A DNA stretch of 19,552 bases from UBA1431 sp049324235 (GCA_049324235.1 JBMOLJ010000019.1:1-19552), one strand, 5' to 3'. Positions 1-7,226 are shown, numbered from the stretch's first letter. The notes: generated by a model not told the origin, from the sequence alone. Numbers and translations: made by a program.

Positions 1-1722
1 AGCGCGTTCCTCTACGGCGTCTATGCGACAGTAATGATCTATCTCGGCAACTTAGCGTATGCCCAGTCGCTGTACTTTGAGTCGGCGGCCATCGTCATCA
101 CGCTGGTCATGCTGGGCAAATACCTGGAAGCCGTGAGCAAAGGCAAGACGTCGGAGGCAATCAAAAAGCTCATGGGCTTAAAGCCCAAGGTGGCGGTCAT
201 CATCAAGGACGGCCGCGAAATTGAAGTTCCGCTGGACGAAGTTTCGGTTGGTGACATCGTACTCGTCCGTCCGGGCTCAACCGTGCCGGTGGACGGCATT
301 GTTATCGAGGGGACATCCTCGGTCGACGAATCCATGCTGACCGGCGAGAGCCTGCCGGTGGACAAGCGCCCGGGAAGCGAAGTGACAGGGGGCAGCGTCA
401 ACCACGAAGGGCTTATCAGATTCAGGGCTACGAAGGTGGGTGAGGACACCGCGCTCTCCCAAATCATCAAACTGGTGGAGGAGGCGCAGGGCAAAAAGGC
501 GCCCATCGCCAAAATAGCCGACATCATTTCCGGGTATTTCGTGCCCGCCGTACTAAGCATCGCGTTTATTGCAGCCGTTATCTGGGGCTTAACTGGCAAG
601 GATTTTAATTTTGTGCTCAACGTGTTCGTTTCGGTACTGGTCATCGCTTGCCCCTGCGCGCTGGGGCTGGCGACGCCCACGGCCATCATGGTGGGTACCG
701 GCAAGGGGGCGGAGCTCGGCATCCTTATTAAAGGCGGGGAAGCGCTGGAAACGACGTATAAGATTCAAACCGTGGTGTTCGACAAAACGGGTACCGTCAC
801 CGAAGGCAAGCCGGTGCTGACCGGCATCAAAGCCTACACGGAACTCGACGAAGCCCAATCTCTCCACTTATGCGCCTCGGCAGAGCGCGGCTCGGAGCAC
901 CCTATCGCCCGGGCGATTGTGGAAGGCGCAAAGGACAGAGGGCTGGAGTTGGCTGAGCCGGAAAGCTTTAAAGCGGTGCCCGGCCGCGGTATAGACGCCG
1001 TTGTACAGGGCAAGCGTGTATTGGCCGGAAATATCAAGCTGATGGACGAAAACAGCATTGATACGGATGTAGCCGCCGGGGACGCAAAAGCGCTGGCCGT
1101 GCAGGGCAGGACCCTCATGTATGTCGCGGTGGACGGACGCCTGACAGCCCTTATGGCCGCGGCCGATACCGTTAAGCCCACCAGCAAAGAGGCCGTAGAA
1201 AAACTGAAAGGCATGGGGCTTGAGGTTGTCATGATTACGGGGGATAATAAAAACACTGCCGATGCTATCGCGAGGGAAGTTGGTATCGAAAGCGTATTGT
1301 CCGACGTATTGCCGCAGGACAAGGCAGGGGAAGTTAAAAAGCTGCAGGAAAGCGGCCGGAAAGTGGCTATGGTAGGGGACGGTATCAACGATGCGCCGGC
1401 GCTTGTGCAGGCCGACGTGGGAATCGCTATCGGAACGGGTACGGATGTGGCCGTCGAATCGGCTGACGTTGTGCTCATGCGTGGGGATCTGAACGAAGTG
1501 CCGGCAGCCATTGCGTTAAGCCGCGCGACCCTGCGCAATATCAGGCAGAATCTCTTTTGGGCGTTCATCTATAACCTTGCCGGAATCCCGGTGGCGGCCG
1601 GACTGCTGTACGTTTTCGGCGGGCCGCTTTTAAGCCCTGTTTTCGCGGGCGCGGCCATGGCATTAAGCTCGGTGTCCGTCGTTTCAAACGCCCTGCGGTT
1701 GAAGCGGTTTAAAACAAAATAA
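1..1722 (+). CDS. copA: Cu+-exporting P1B-type ATPase, C-terminal part (5' end outside window)
   Basis: This gene encodes an integral membrane ATPase that exports Cu(I). The frame is open from base 1, so the start, any N-terminal metal-binding domain and the first helices lie outside; about 573 residues are visible. Seen in order: actuator TGES (about 340), the metal-binding CPC in a membrane helix (649-657), phosphorylation site DKTGT (781-795), an SEHP motif in the nucleotide-binding domain (about 892), MITGDN, and the hinge GDGINDAP (from 1375). The last two helices carry N-x6-YN-x4-P and M-x2-SS-x5-N, the signatures of the Cu(I) subgroup P1B-1, which favours copper over Zn/Cd. The copper chaperone gene 73 bases downstream supports this. 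No CsoR or CopY regulator is visible; it may lie upstream. Identity is secure, metal specificity nearly so. Confidence 0.96.
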   Translation, partial: SAFLYGVYATVMIYLGNLAYAQSLYFESAAIVITLVMLGKYLEAVSKGKTSEAIKKLMGLKPKVAVIIKDGREIEVPLDEVSVGDIVLVRPGSTVPVDGIVIEGTSSVDESMLTGESLPVDKRPGSEVTGGSVNHEGLIRFRATKVGEDTALSQIIKLVEEAQGKKAPIAKIADIISGYFVPAVLSIAFIAAVIWGLTGKDFNFVLNVFVSVLVIACPCALGLATPTAIMVGTGKGAELGILIKGGEALETTYKIQTVVFDKTGTVTEGKPVLTGIKAYTELDEAQSLHLCASAERGSEHPIARAIVEGAKDRGLELAEPESFKAVPGRGIDAVVQGKRVLAGNIKLMDENSIDTDVAAGDAKALAVQGRTLMYVAVDGRLTALMAAADTVKPTSKEAVEKLKGMGLEVVMITGDNKNTADAIAREVGIESVLSDVLPQDKAGEVKKLQESGRKVAMVGDGINDAPALVQADVGIAIGTGTDVAVESADVVLMRGDLNEVPAAIALSRATLRNIRQNLFWAFIYNLAGIPVAAGLLYVFGGPLLSPVFAGAAMALSSVSVVSNALRLKRFKTK

Positions 1723-1795
1723 ATAATCAGCCAAAGCGCGACCAATCATAAGGTTCCTTAAACAAGGCAAACCAAATAAAAAGGAGTGTTTAGCT

Positions 1796-2008
1796 ATGGC
1801 AATAGTAAACAATGTTCTAAGCGTAGAAGGCATGAGCTGCAGCCACTGCGAAAACCGCGTGAAGAAAGCGGTTGGCGCGCTTGACGGAGTCAAAAGCGTT
1901 GCCGTTGATCTGGCGGGCAAAACGGTAACGGTTGAATACGATCCCGACAGAGCCACTGTTCAGGCCATTAGCGAGGCCATTGAAGACCAGGGATATGAGG
2001 TTCAATAG
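1796..2008 (+). CDS. copZ: CopZ-like copper chaperone (HMA domain)
   Basis: A 70-residue cytoplasmic heavy-metal-associated domain that carries Cu(I) to the ATPase encoded just upstream. The metal site is GMSCSHC with Cys15 and Cys18 (MxCxxC), and the length equals a single HMA domain (ferredoxin-like fold). The ATG is preceded by AAGGAGTG at a normal distance. The 73-base gap after copA shows no convincing terminator, so the two are probably cotranscribed. Its last codons overlap the convergent C-S lyase gene by 7 bases (2002-2008). It could in principle serve another soft metal, but the pairing with a P1B-1 ATPase makes copper the best reading. Confidence 0.95.
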   Translation: MAIVNNVLSVEGMSCSHCENRVKKAVGALDGVKSVAVDLAGKTVTVEYDPDRATVQAISEAIEDQGYEVQ

Positions 2009-3210
2009 GAATATATTTGAGAGCCGGTTGAAAGAGTCCCGTTACCAGGAATCGCCCGCTGCAGCCGCTGCAGGCTTTCCGCGAGTACGCTTTGCGGCAC
2101 GGCCAGATTGAACCGTTCGAATCCTTCGCCGCCCGTGCCGAAAATGCCGCCGCTGTCCAGTGCCAGTCCGGCTTTATGCAGCAAGAGGTCCTCGAGCTGC
2201 TTGGGAGTCAGGCCGAGCCTGCGCCAGTCTGTCCACGCAAGATACGTTCCTTCCATCGGAAAAACATGAACGTCCGGGGCTATTTCCGCCATTTTTTCCA
2301 CAAAGAGCAGATAGTTTTGTTCAATATACCTCAGCAACGCGTCAAACCAATCTTCGGCTTGGGTATAGCCGGCAATGGTAGCGGGCAATGCGAAATAATT
2401 CATGTTCGAAAATCCGTCGGCTGCAAGCTGTGTTTTAAAAACCCTCCTGATTGCAGGGTTTTGAATGATAATGTTTGAAATAGTCAGCCCCGCAAGATTG
2501 AAGGTTTTGTTTGTGGATGTGCATACGATGCTGTTTTGCGCATAGCTGTCACCGAGCGTCGCAAACACGGTGTGCCGGTACGGGGGGAACACGACGTCAA
2601 AATGTATCTCATCGGAGATGATCAGAACACCGTTTTCAGCGCAGATGTCGCCGAGAGTCACCAGTTCTTCGCGCGTCCAGACCCGCCCCACGGGATTATG
2701 CGGGCTGCACAGGAGCAACAGTTTGGTCCTCGTATCGGATGCTTTTGCGCGCAAATCCTCAAAATCAATTTGATATTTACCATCCTTTAGAATAAGCGGA
2801 TTCTCAATTGCTTTTCTATCGTTGGCGCGTATGCCCGAAGCGAACGGATAATAAACCGGCGGCTGGAAGATCACGCCGTCGCCGGGCCGTGTAAAAGCAC
2901 GGATGGCCGTCAATATGGCAGGGACAACGCCTCCTGTGCATACGATCCATTCAGGCTCCGCATCCCAGGCATGCCGTTTTTTCATCCAGTGGGTAACGGA
3001 GGAGTAATACCGTTCATCAGGGTCGGTGTACCCGTAGATTCCATGCTCCACAGCAGCGGCAAGGGCTTCCCGTATCGGGGGCGCGACGGCAAATTCCATA
3101 TCGGCAACGGACAATGGAACGAAACCGGCCTCCTTGATGTGCGCGGGCCGCCGGTTCCATTTAATAGCGCCGGTATTGCTCCTGTCGATATATGTATCGA
3201 AATCGTACAT
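2002..3210 (-). CDS. MalY/PatB-type PLP-dependent C-S lyase (cystathionine beta-lyase / aminotransferase)
   Basis: A 402-residue fold-type I PLP enzyme of the MalY/PatB group, which cleaves cystathionine or cysteine C-S bonds and resembles aminotransferases. Visible marks are VADMEF near residue 36, CSPHNPVGRVW (about 168-178), SDEIHFD (about 199) and the PLP lysine in STNKTFNLAG (Lys235). An in-frame ATG 20 codons further upstream exists, but the ATG at 3210 has TAGGAGTG about 8 bases before it and matches the family N-terminus, so I chose it. A clear promoter lies at 3269-3297. The gene is divergent from an Rrf2-type regulator; that family includes CymR, the cysteine-metabolism repressor, so control by this neighbour is plausible but inferred. 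Its natural substrate cannot be read from sequence. Confidence 0.93.
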   Translation of the reverse strand: MYDFDTYIDRSNTGAIKWNRRPAHIKEAGFVPLSVADMEFAVAPPIREALAAAVEHGIYGYTDPDERYYSSVTHWMKKRHAWDAEPEWIVCTGGVVPAILTAIRAFTRPGDGVIFQPPVYYPFASGIRANDRKAIENPLILKDGKYQIDFEDLRAKASDTRTKLLLLCSPHNPVGRVWTREELVTLGDICAENGVLIISDEIHFDVVFPPYRHTVFATLGDSYAQNSIVCTSTNKTFNLAGLTISNIIIQNPAIRRVFKTQLAADGFSNMNYFALPATIAGYTQAEDWFDALLRYIEQNYLLFVEKMAEIAPDVHVFPMEGTYLAWTDWRRLGLTPKQLEDLLLHKAGLALDSGGIFGTGGEGFERFNLAVPQSVLAESLQRLQRAIPGNGTLSTGSQIYSY

Positions 3211-3239
3211 GTGATTCACTCCTAAACCGACAGCAATAT

Positions 3240-3250
3240 TAGTAATACTA
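3240..3250. promoter_or_regulatory. Palindrome TAGTAATACTA, candidate operator
   Basis: TAGTA and TACTA flank a single A as a perfect palindrome, positioned about 12-22 bases after the predicted start point of the C-S lyase transcript, where a bound repressor would block transcription. The neighbouring Rrf2 regulator is the natural candidate ligand. The assignment is inference from position only. Confidence 0.4.
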
Positions 3251-3268
3251 CGTAAATGATATGCATAC

Positions 3269-3297
3269 ATTATCTGTCATAGGCAAGGCGGTGTCAA
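3269..3297 (-). promoter_or_regulatory. Promoter of the MalY/PatB-type gene
   Basis: On the minus strand TTGACA (3297-3292) and GATAAT (3274-3269) are separated by exactly 17 bases, a near-consensus housekeeping promoter. Transcription would start near 3262, giving a leader of about 50 bases. The palindrome at 3240-3250 falls just downstream of the start point. Confidence 0.8.
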
Positions 3298-3321
3298 GGG
3301 CTGGAAGATATTTATTTATCC

Positions 3322-3350
3322 TTGCATTCCCAAAGCAAATGGCGTATAAT
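3322..3350 (+). promoter_or_regulatory. Promoter of the Rrf2 regulator pair
   Basis: TTGCAT (3322-3327) and a perfect TATAAT (3345-3350) are 17 bases apart. The start point would be near 3357, about 50 bases before the TTG start codon. It is divergent from the promoter at 3269-3297. Confidence 0.8.
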
Positions 3351-3361
3351 CAAAAATATTA

Positions 3362-3379
3362 ATTTAGTGTATTTAGTAT
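3362..3379 (+). repeat. Tandem 9-base direct repeat, candidate autoregulatory operator
   Basis: ATTTAGTGT (3362-3370) is followed immediately by ATTTAGTAT (3371-3379), 8 of 9 bases identical. It starts 12 bases after the -10 box, inside the leader of the first Rrf2 gene. Autoregulation is common in this family, so this is a reasonable operator candidate, but no factor is proven. Confidence 0.4.
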
Positions 3380-3406
3380 GTTCCAAGCGGACTGGAGGTA
3401 GCGTAC

Positions 3407-3850
3407 TTGAACATTTCAACCCGCGGCAGATATGCTTTGCAGGCGATGGTTATCCTTGCGTCGAATGAAACGCATGAACCCATCCCCCTGAAAACCATAG
3501 CGGAAAAGGCCGGCGTGTCGGAGGGGTATCTGCAGCAGTTGTTCATCAATCTTCGGAAAGCGGGGCTGGTGATCGGGAACAAAGGCAGCCAGCCGGGATA
3601 TGTGCTGGCAAGGGAAGGCATCTCGGTTGGAGACGTCCTTCGCGTTATGGAAACCGCTTTTACGACGGTGGATTGTGTCTCCGACGATGATGCCTGTCCC
3701 CGCAGGGAGGGCTGTATCACGCGAAATATATGGGCTGGCCTAAAAAATGAAATCGACGGCTTTGTGGACAGTATCAGCCTCGATCATCTGGCAAAGTGCT
3801 ATCAAAGCGAGACGGACGCAGACCAGGGCGTATTCGATTACAATATCTGA
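3407..3850 (+). CDS. Rrf2-family transcriptional regulator with candidate [2Fe-2S] ligands (IscR-like)
   Basis: A 147-residue Rrf2 protein: an N-terminal winged helix (about 1-70, opening MNISTRGRYALQAM, a hallmark of the family) and a dimerization helix near the C-terminus. Cys90, Cys97 and Cys103 form C-x6-C-x5-C, very like the C-x5-C-x5-C of IscR that holds a [2Fe-2S] cluster, so it may sense Fe-S status, oxidants or iron. The start is TTG, with GGAGG 8 bases before it; no ATG fits better. It has its own promoter (3322-3350), is divergent from the C-S lyase and is followed after 23 bases by a second Rrf2 gene. No isc/suf gene is in view, so the name iscR is not assigned. Confidence 0.93.
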   Translation: MNISTRGRYALQAMVILASNETHEPIPLKTIAEKAGVSEGYLQQLFINLRKAGLVIGNKGSQPGYVLAREGISVGDVLRVMETAFTTVDCVSDDDACPRREGCITRNIWAGLKNEIDGFVDSISLDHLAKCYQSETDADQGVFDYNI

Positions 3851-3873
3851 CGGGCTATTACGAGGAACAGTTT

Positions 3874-4302
3874 ATGAAATTATCGACAAAAAGCCGCTAC
3901 AGCATCCGGTTCCTGCTGGATATGGCGCTGCAAAAGAACCGCGAACACGTCAATGTATTTGATATTGCGCAAAGGCAGGGCATTTCGCCCAGATACCTGG
4001 AGCAGATTGTCTCCGAATTGAAAAAGAACGGGTATGTGCGGAGCATCCGCGGGGCGCATGGAGGTTACACGCTCATCCGCCCGTTGGATAAAATCAACGT
4101 CTGCGACGTAATACGAATTTTTGAAGGCGACCTGGAATTGGTCGAGATGCAAAAAAACGAGAGCGCGCTTGAACGCTGCTTACGAAAAAACGTCTATGAT
4201 ACCTTGAGCGGCAGGATATCCGCATTCCTTTCGGGCTATACCCTTGCAGACCTTGTTCAAAAATACCATGAACAGTGCGAAGCCAATATGTATTATTTAT
4301 AA
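3874..4302 (+). CDS. Second Rrf2-family transcriptional regulator, lacking the cluster cysteines
   Basis: A 142-residue Rrf2 protein opening MKLSTKSRYSIRFLLDMAL with the typical wing HGGYTLIRP. Where its neighbour has three clustered cysteines, this one has a single one (in ALERCLRKN), so it probably cannot bind an IscR-type [2Fe-2S] cluster. The start chosen is the ATG at 3874 with GAGGA about 7 bases before it; the longer frame from 3796 lies inside the previous gene and reads nothing family-like. It is cotranscribed with the first regulator, 23 bases apart. Targets are unknown; candidates are the neighbouring C-S lyase and the convergent nadA. The two may be an old tandem duplication, although they are now clearly divergent. 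Confidence 0.92.
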   Translation: MKLSTKSRYSIRFLLDMALQKNREHVNVFDIAQRQGISPRYLEQIVSELKKNGYVRSIRGAHGGYTLIRPLDKINVCDVIRIFEGDLELVEMQKNESALERCLRKNVYDTLSGRISAFLSGYTLADLVQKYHEQCEANMYYL

Positions 4303-4340
4303 TTCACCGTTTTTTTGGTACAATCATTTCCGGCTGACAC

Positions 4341-5255
4341 TCACTTCCCCAGCCGGATCATCTCATCGATGCACTTTTTCGCTTTGCGCATCGTTTCTTC
4401 GTCCATATTGATCTCCAGACCGCCCTGTCCCTGCAGCACATTATACACGTCCATGAGCGTGGTCAGCTTCATATTCGGGCAAAGCATCTTTTTGCTCAGG
4501 GTATAGAAGCGTTTTTCGGGGCAGGCGTAGGAAAGGTGCTCGGCAATGCTGTTCTCCGTGCCGATGATGAACTCCTTTGCCTGAGACTTCTTGGCGTACT
4601 CCATGATTGCCGAAGTTGAGCCGACGAAATCGGCCATCTCCACCACCGCGGGAACACACTCGGGGTGCACCAGCACCAGTGCGCCGGGATGCCTTTCCTT
4701 CGCGGCCGCGACATCGTCGGCCCTGACGGCCGCGTGGATGGGGCAGCCCCCCTGGAACATTCTGATATTTTTGTCCTTCACCTGCTTGCTGACGTAGTCC
4801 CCTAAGTTGCAGTCGGGCAGGAAGAGTATGTTTTTGTTTTCGATGTTCTGCACGATCTTCACGGCGGTCGACGACGTGACGCAAACGTCGCACACCGTCT
4901 TGAGCGCGGCCGTGGTGTTGATGTAGCACACCACGGTGTACCCGGGATTCTGCTTGAGGAAATGCAGCACGAACTCGGGCTCCACCTGCTCGGCCATGGG
5001 GCAGCCCGCCTCAGGATGCACCAAGAGCACCCTCTTTTGCGGGGACAGGAGCTTGACGGTCTCAGCCATGAAGTGTACGCCGCACATCAGCACGGTATCT
5101 TCCCTGGCCTCCTGTCCGGCCAGGCTCAGTTGGAACGAGTCGCCGGAGTAGTCGGCGATTTCTATGATCTCCCTTGCCTGATAGCTGTGGGCGAGTATGC
5201 ATATGCCCTTTTCCTTTTTGATACGGATGATCTCATCCTGAATATCTCTGATCAT
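4341..5255 (-). CDS. nadA: Quinolinate synthase NadA
   Basis: NadA condenses iminoaspartate with dihydroxyacetone phosphate to quinolinate in NAD synthesis, using a [4Fe-4S] cluster. The 304-residue product has the triplicated NadA layout, with LAHSYQ near the N-terminus, CGVHFMAETVKLL, and cluster ligands by spacing at Cys85 (AGCPMAE), Cys171 (GGCPIHA) and Cys259 (MLCPNMKLTTL). The usual GFC-hydrophobic-HE around the second ligand is GGCPIHA here. I place the start at the ATG at 5255 with GGAAG 8 bases before it; an in-frame GTG at 5264 is possible but has no spaced ribosome site, and a stop codon lies four codons further up. nadB and nadC are not adjacent, so the gene stands alone here, convergent with the Rrf2 pair. 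Confidence 0.95.
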   Translation of the reverse strand: MIRDIQDEIIRIKKEKGICILAHSYQAREIIEIADYSGDSFQLSLAGQEAREDTVLMCGVHFMAETVKLLSPQKRVLLVHPEAGCPMAEQVEPEFVLHFLKQNPGYTVVCYINTTAALKTVCDVCVTSSTAVKIVQNIENKNILFLPDCNLGDYVSKQVKDKNIRMFQGGCPIHAAVRADDVAAAKERHPGALVLVHPECVPAVVEMADFVGSTSAIMEYAKKSQAKEFIIGTENSIAEHLSYACPEKRFYTLSKKMLCPNMKLTTLMDVYNVLQGQGGLEINMDEETMRKAKKCIDEMIRLGK

Positions 5256-5323
5256 GTCATACACTTCCGTTTCTCAATTGTTTGAACGGGGAAAACCCGT
5301 ATAGCCCAAGTATTACACCAAAA

Positions 5324-5357
5324 CTGGTATGAGCGATCCATTATCATTTTATACCAG
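5324..5357. repeat. Inverted repeat CTGGTAT/ATACCAG between nadA and the ferritin-like gene
   Basis: CTGGTAT (5324-5330) and ATACCAG (5351-5357) are perfect 7-base arms with a 20-base spacer. They sit in the divergent intergenic region 5256-5467, which must hold the controls of both genes. The 20-base gap puts the arms about 2.5 turns apart, compatible with a dimeric regulator or a stem in RNA. No clear promoter was found here. Confidence 0.35.
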
Positions 5358-5467
5358 CTGTACATTTTTTGGTAGTCCCACGAAACAAATGGATTCGCAT
5401 CCATGGAAAAGTCGCGCGTATATCGGAAAAGAGACTCGGGGATTAATAAACAAAAGGAGTGATTCAA

Positions 5468-5779
5468 ATGATTATCGGCAATCCCTTTGTTGCAAATGTA
5501 GACCGTACCATGTCCAACGAGGAAGTCGTCCAGGCGCTGCGCGTAGACCTGGCGGGCGAACTGGAAGCTATCATTGTGTATGAGGCGCATGCGCATGCAA
5601 CGACGGACCAGCGGGTGAAAAAAGTCCTCCAGCATATCGCAGACGAGGAAAGGACCCATGTCGGGGAGCTGGAGCAGCTCATCGCCATACTCAGCCCGGC
5701 AGACGCTGAGAAAAACCAGCAGGGAAGACAGGCGGTAACGGCGCTGCAGCAGAGCAACTTCCAAAACCAGATGCAGTAA
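5468..5779 (+). CDS. Short ferritin-like / EncFtn-like diiron protein
   Basis: A 103-residue protein that is half a ferritin: two helices with Glu31, Glu33 and Tyr38 on the first and Glu61 and His64 on the second (motif DEERTH). By my memory of encapsulated ferritin EncFtn from Rhodospirillum rubrum (ferroxidase residues E32, E62, H65), these line up without gaps at an offset of one. Such proteins dimerize to build the diiron site between subunits. A C-terminal tail (about 78-103) is Gln-rich and polar and does not look like an encapsulin targeting peptide; no encapsulin gene is in view. The ATG has AAAGGAGTG 7 bases before it; a GTG at 5459 is less likely. The next gene follows after 22 bases, so it may be cotranscribed with the xanthine dehydrogenase fragments. 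Role in iron or oxygen handling is inferred. Confidence 0.85.
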   Translation: MIIGNPFVANVDRTMSNEEVVQALRVDLAGELEAIIVYEAHAHATTDQRVKKVLQHIADEERTHVGELEQLIAILSPADAEKNQQGRQAVTALQQSNFQNQMQ

Positions 5780-5801
5780 CGGCCGTATAAGGTGTATATT
5801 T

Positions 5802-6329
5802 ATGCAGGGCGCGGTAAGCAGCGATGTTATAAGGACCGAGGCCTGGGACAAGGTGACGGGCGCCGCAGCGTATAACGATGACGAAAAGCCGTCCGCTTGC
5901 CTGCATGCCAGGATCCTGACCAGTACGTTCGCGCACGCCAGGCTCATCGCGGTCGATACCTCGGAAGCGGGCGTTATCGAAGGCGTACATGCCGTGGTGA
6001 CGGGAGCGGACTGCGATGTCTTTACCGGTTCCGTTATCCAGGATATGCCCGTACTGGCAAAAGGGAAAGTGCGGTATTATGGAGAGCCGGTCGCCATTGC
6101 GGTGGCCGATGAGGAATGGCAGGCCGCGCTAGCGGTGGAGAAGATCAGGATGCGGTATGAGCCGTTGGCGGTCGTCAATTCCCCGTCACAGGCTTTAGCT
6201 GCCGGGGCCGCCGTCATCCATGAGGATCTCGGACAGAAGGTCACGCTCGCGAACACGGGCAACCTGCCCGAATGCATAGGCAGGCTACGTAAAATCATGA
6301 ACTGGGACGGAAAGGATGCGCCTGAATAA
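5802..6329 (+). CDS. Truncated molybdenum subunit of a xanthine dehydrogenase-family enzyme (hammerhead domain only)
   Basis: The first ~143 residues are a good a/b hammerhead domain as found at the N-terminus of xanthine dehydrogenase/aldehyde oxidase large subunits: RTEAWDKVTGAAAYNDDE, AHARLIAVDTS, VRYYGEPVAIAVAD and RYEPLAVVNSP, ending at VIHEDLG. A full subunit is about 750 residues; this one stops at 175. The last 32 residues (from QKVTLANTG to WDGKDAPE) do not continue the hammerhead and recall a linker further along the large subunit, as if a large in-frame deletion joined distant parts. The molybdopterin-binding domains and catalytic Glu are missing, so it cannot be an active oxidoreductase. 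AAGGTG precedes the ATG by about 7 bases. It overlaps the next fragment by 14 bases. Most likely a decaying gene; a retained non-catalytic role is possible. Confidence 0.8.
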   Translation: MQGAVSSDVIRTEAWDKVTGAAAYNDDEKPSACLHARILTSTFAHARLIAVDTSEAGVIEGVHAVVTGADCDVFTGSVIQDMPVLAKGKVRYYGEPVAIAVADEEWQAALAVEKIRMRYEPLAVVNSPSQALAAGAAVIHEDLGQKVTLANTGNLPECIGRLRKIMNWDGKDAPE

Positions 6330-6678
6330 CGGCGACCTTATCGTCAGCTTTACCGTAAGGGAATTCTTTGCAAGGCTGCCGCATGTGCATGTCAAAAAAA
6401 CGTCGGCCGAAAAAATCGGATACCCGCTGCTGACGGTGTGTGCGTTACAAACGGACGGTGAACTCCGCGCCGCGTTTTCGGGAGTATGCGCCTATCCTTT
6501 CCGTTCGCTTGAGCTGGAGCGGATACTCAAAAACAGGCAGGCGCCGCCGGAAACGATGGCGGACCTGTGCATGCGCAATCTGCCGGCGCCCATACACAGC
6601 GATTTAACGGGACAGGCCGGATACCGCCAATTCGTACTGCGCGAAACGCTTATTAATATGCTAGAAAGTCTGGGATAA
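6316..6678 (+). CDS. Truncated FAD subunit of a xanthine dehydrogenase-family enzyme (C-terminal domain only)
   Basis: The 120 residues match the C-terminal domain (CO dehydrogenase flavoprotein C-terminal type) of the medium FAD subunit: an opening like the LxxGDLIxxF stretch that normally starts the second half, then KTSAEKIGYPLLTVCAL, AAFSGVCAYPFRSLELE, and a closing YRQFVLRETLINML. A complete subunit is about 270-300 residues, with an N-terminal FAD-binding domain carrying an AGGT-type motif; that half is absent here and not found in any frame upstream. Start at ATG 6316, inside the end of the previous fragment. It is 2 bases before the intact [2Fe-2S] subunit gene. Probably non-functional on its own. 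It is unclear whether loss of the FAD half and of the molybdenum half was a single event. Confidence 0.78.
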   Translation: MRLNNGDLIVSFTVREFFARLPHVHVKKTSAEKIGYPLLTVCALQTDGELRAAFSGVCAYPFRSLELERILKNRQAPPETMADLCMRNLPAPIHSDLTGQAGYRQFVLRETLINMLESLG

Positions 6679-6680
6679 GG

Positions 6681-7148
6681 ATGCTGAAGCTCTCGGGCGA
6701 AAACGTGATAACGCTCAATATCAACGGCCGGCGGCATAAGGCTGCCGCCAGGCCGGCCGATACGCTGCTTGAGGTTCTGCGTAACAGGCTGGGCCTGACG
6801 GGGAGTAAACCCGGATGCGAAAACGGTGATTGCGGGGCCTGCACCGTCCTTTTGGACGGGTGGCCTGTAAAATCATGCCTCATGCTCGCTGCCGAGGCGA
6901 TAGGCCATGAAGTGACGACGATAGAAGGTTTGAAGGATACCCCCATACAGAGGGCGTTTGTGGAAAAACGCGCCTTTCAATGCGGGTACTGCACGTCCGG
7001 TTTCATCGTGGTCTGCCACGCGCTGCTTTCCATACACCCGGAACCGGACGATGCGACGATCGAACAATGGCTGCAATCGAATATCTGCCGGTGCACGGGC
7101 TATCAGGAGATCATGGATGCTGTCAGGTCCGTAATCCCGCAGAGATAA
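6681..7148 (+). CDS. [2Fe-2S] subunit of a xanthine dehydrogenase-family enzyme
   Basis: A complete 155-residue small subunit. The N-terminal plant-type ferredoxin domain has C-x4-C-x2-C (PGCENGDCGACTV) plus a fourth Cys in VKSCLML; the C-terminal helical domain carries the second cluster, CGYCTSGF and ICRCTGY. In the working enzyme these pass electrons from the molybdenum centre to FAD. All eight ligands are present, unlike the two damaged partners upstream, so this is the only subunit here that could still fold and bind its cofactors. It starts 2 bases after the FAD fragment with ATG at 6681 (GGGATAAGG before it). It may serve another large subunit elsewhere in the genome, or be the last part of the operon to decay. 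Confidence 0.93.
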   Translation: MLKLSGENVITLNINGRRHKAAARPADTLLEVLRNRLGLTGSKPGCENGDCGACTVLLDGWPVKSCLMLAAEAIGHEVTTIEGLKDTPIQRAFVEKRAFQCGYCTSGFIVVCHALLSIHPEPDDATIEQWLQSNICRCTGYQEIMDAVRSVIPQR

Positions 7149-7226
7149 CCCGGGGCAATAAATTAAACGTATCAGGTTGCTTTTATATGAAGAGACTAAA
7201 GTAAAACGAACGTGACAGGGATAGTT

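Noticed and set aside
34..1722. Start of the ATPase at ATG 34
   Set aside because: The frame is open to base 1 and continues the membrane region; a start here would remove essential helices.
2092..2478. 128-residue plus-strand frame opposite the MalY/PatB gene
   Set aside because: Antisense to well-conserved PLP enzyme motifs, no ribosome site, no domain.
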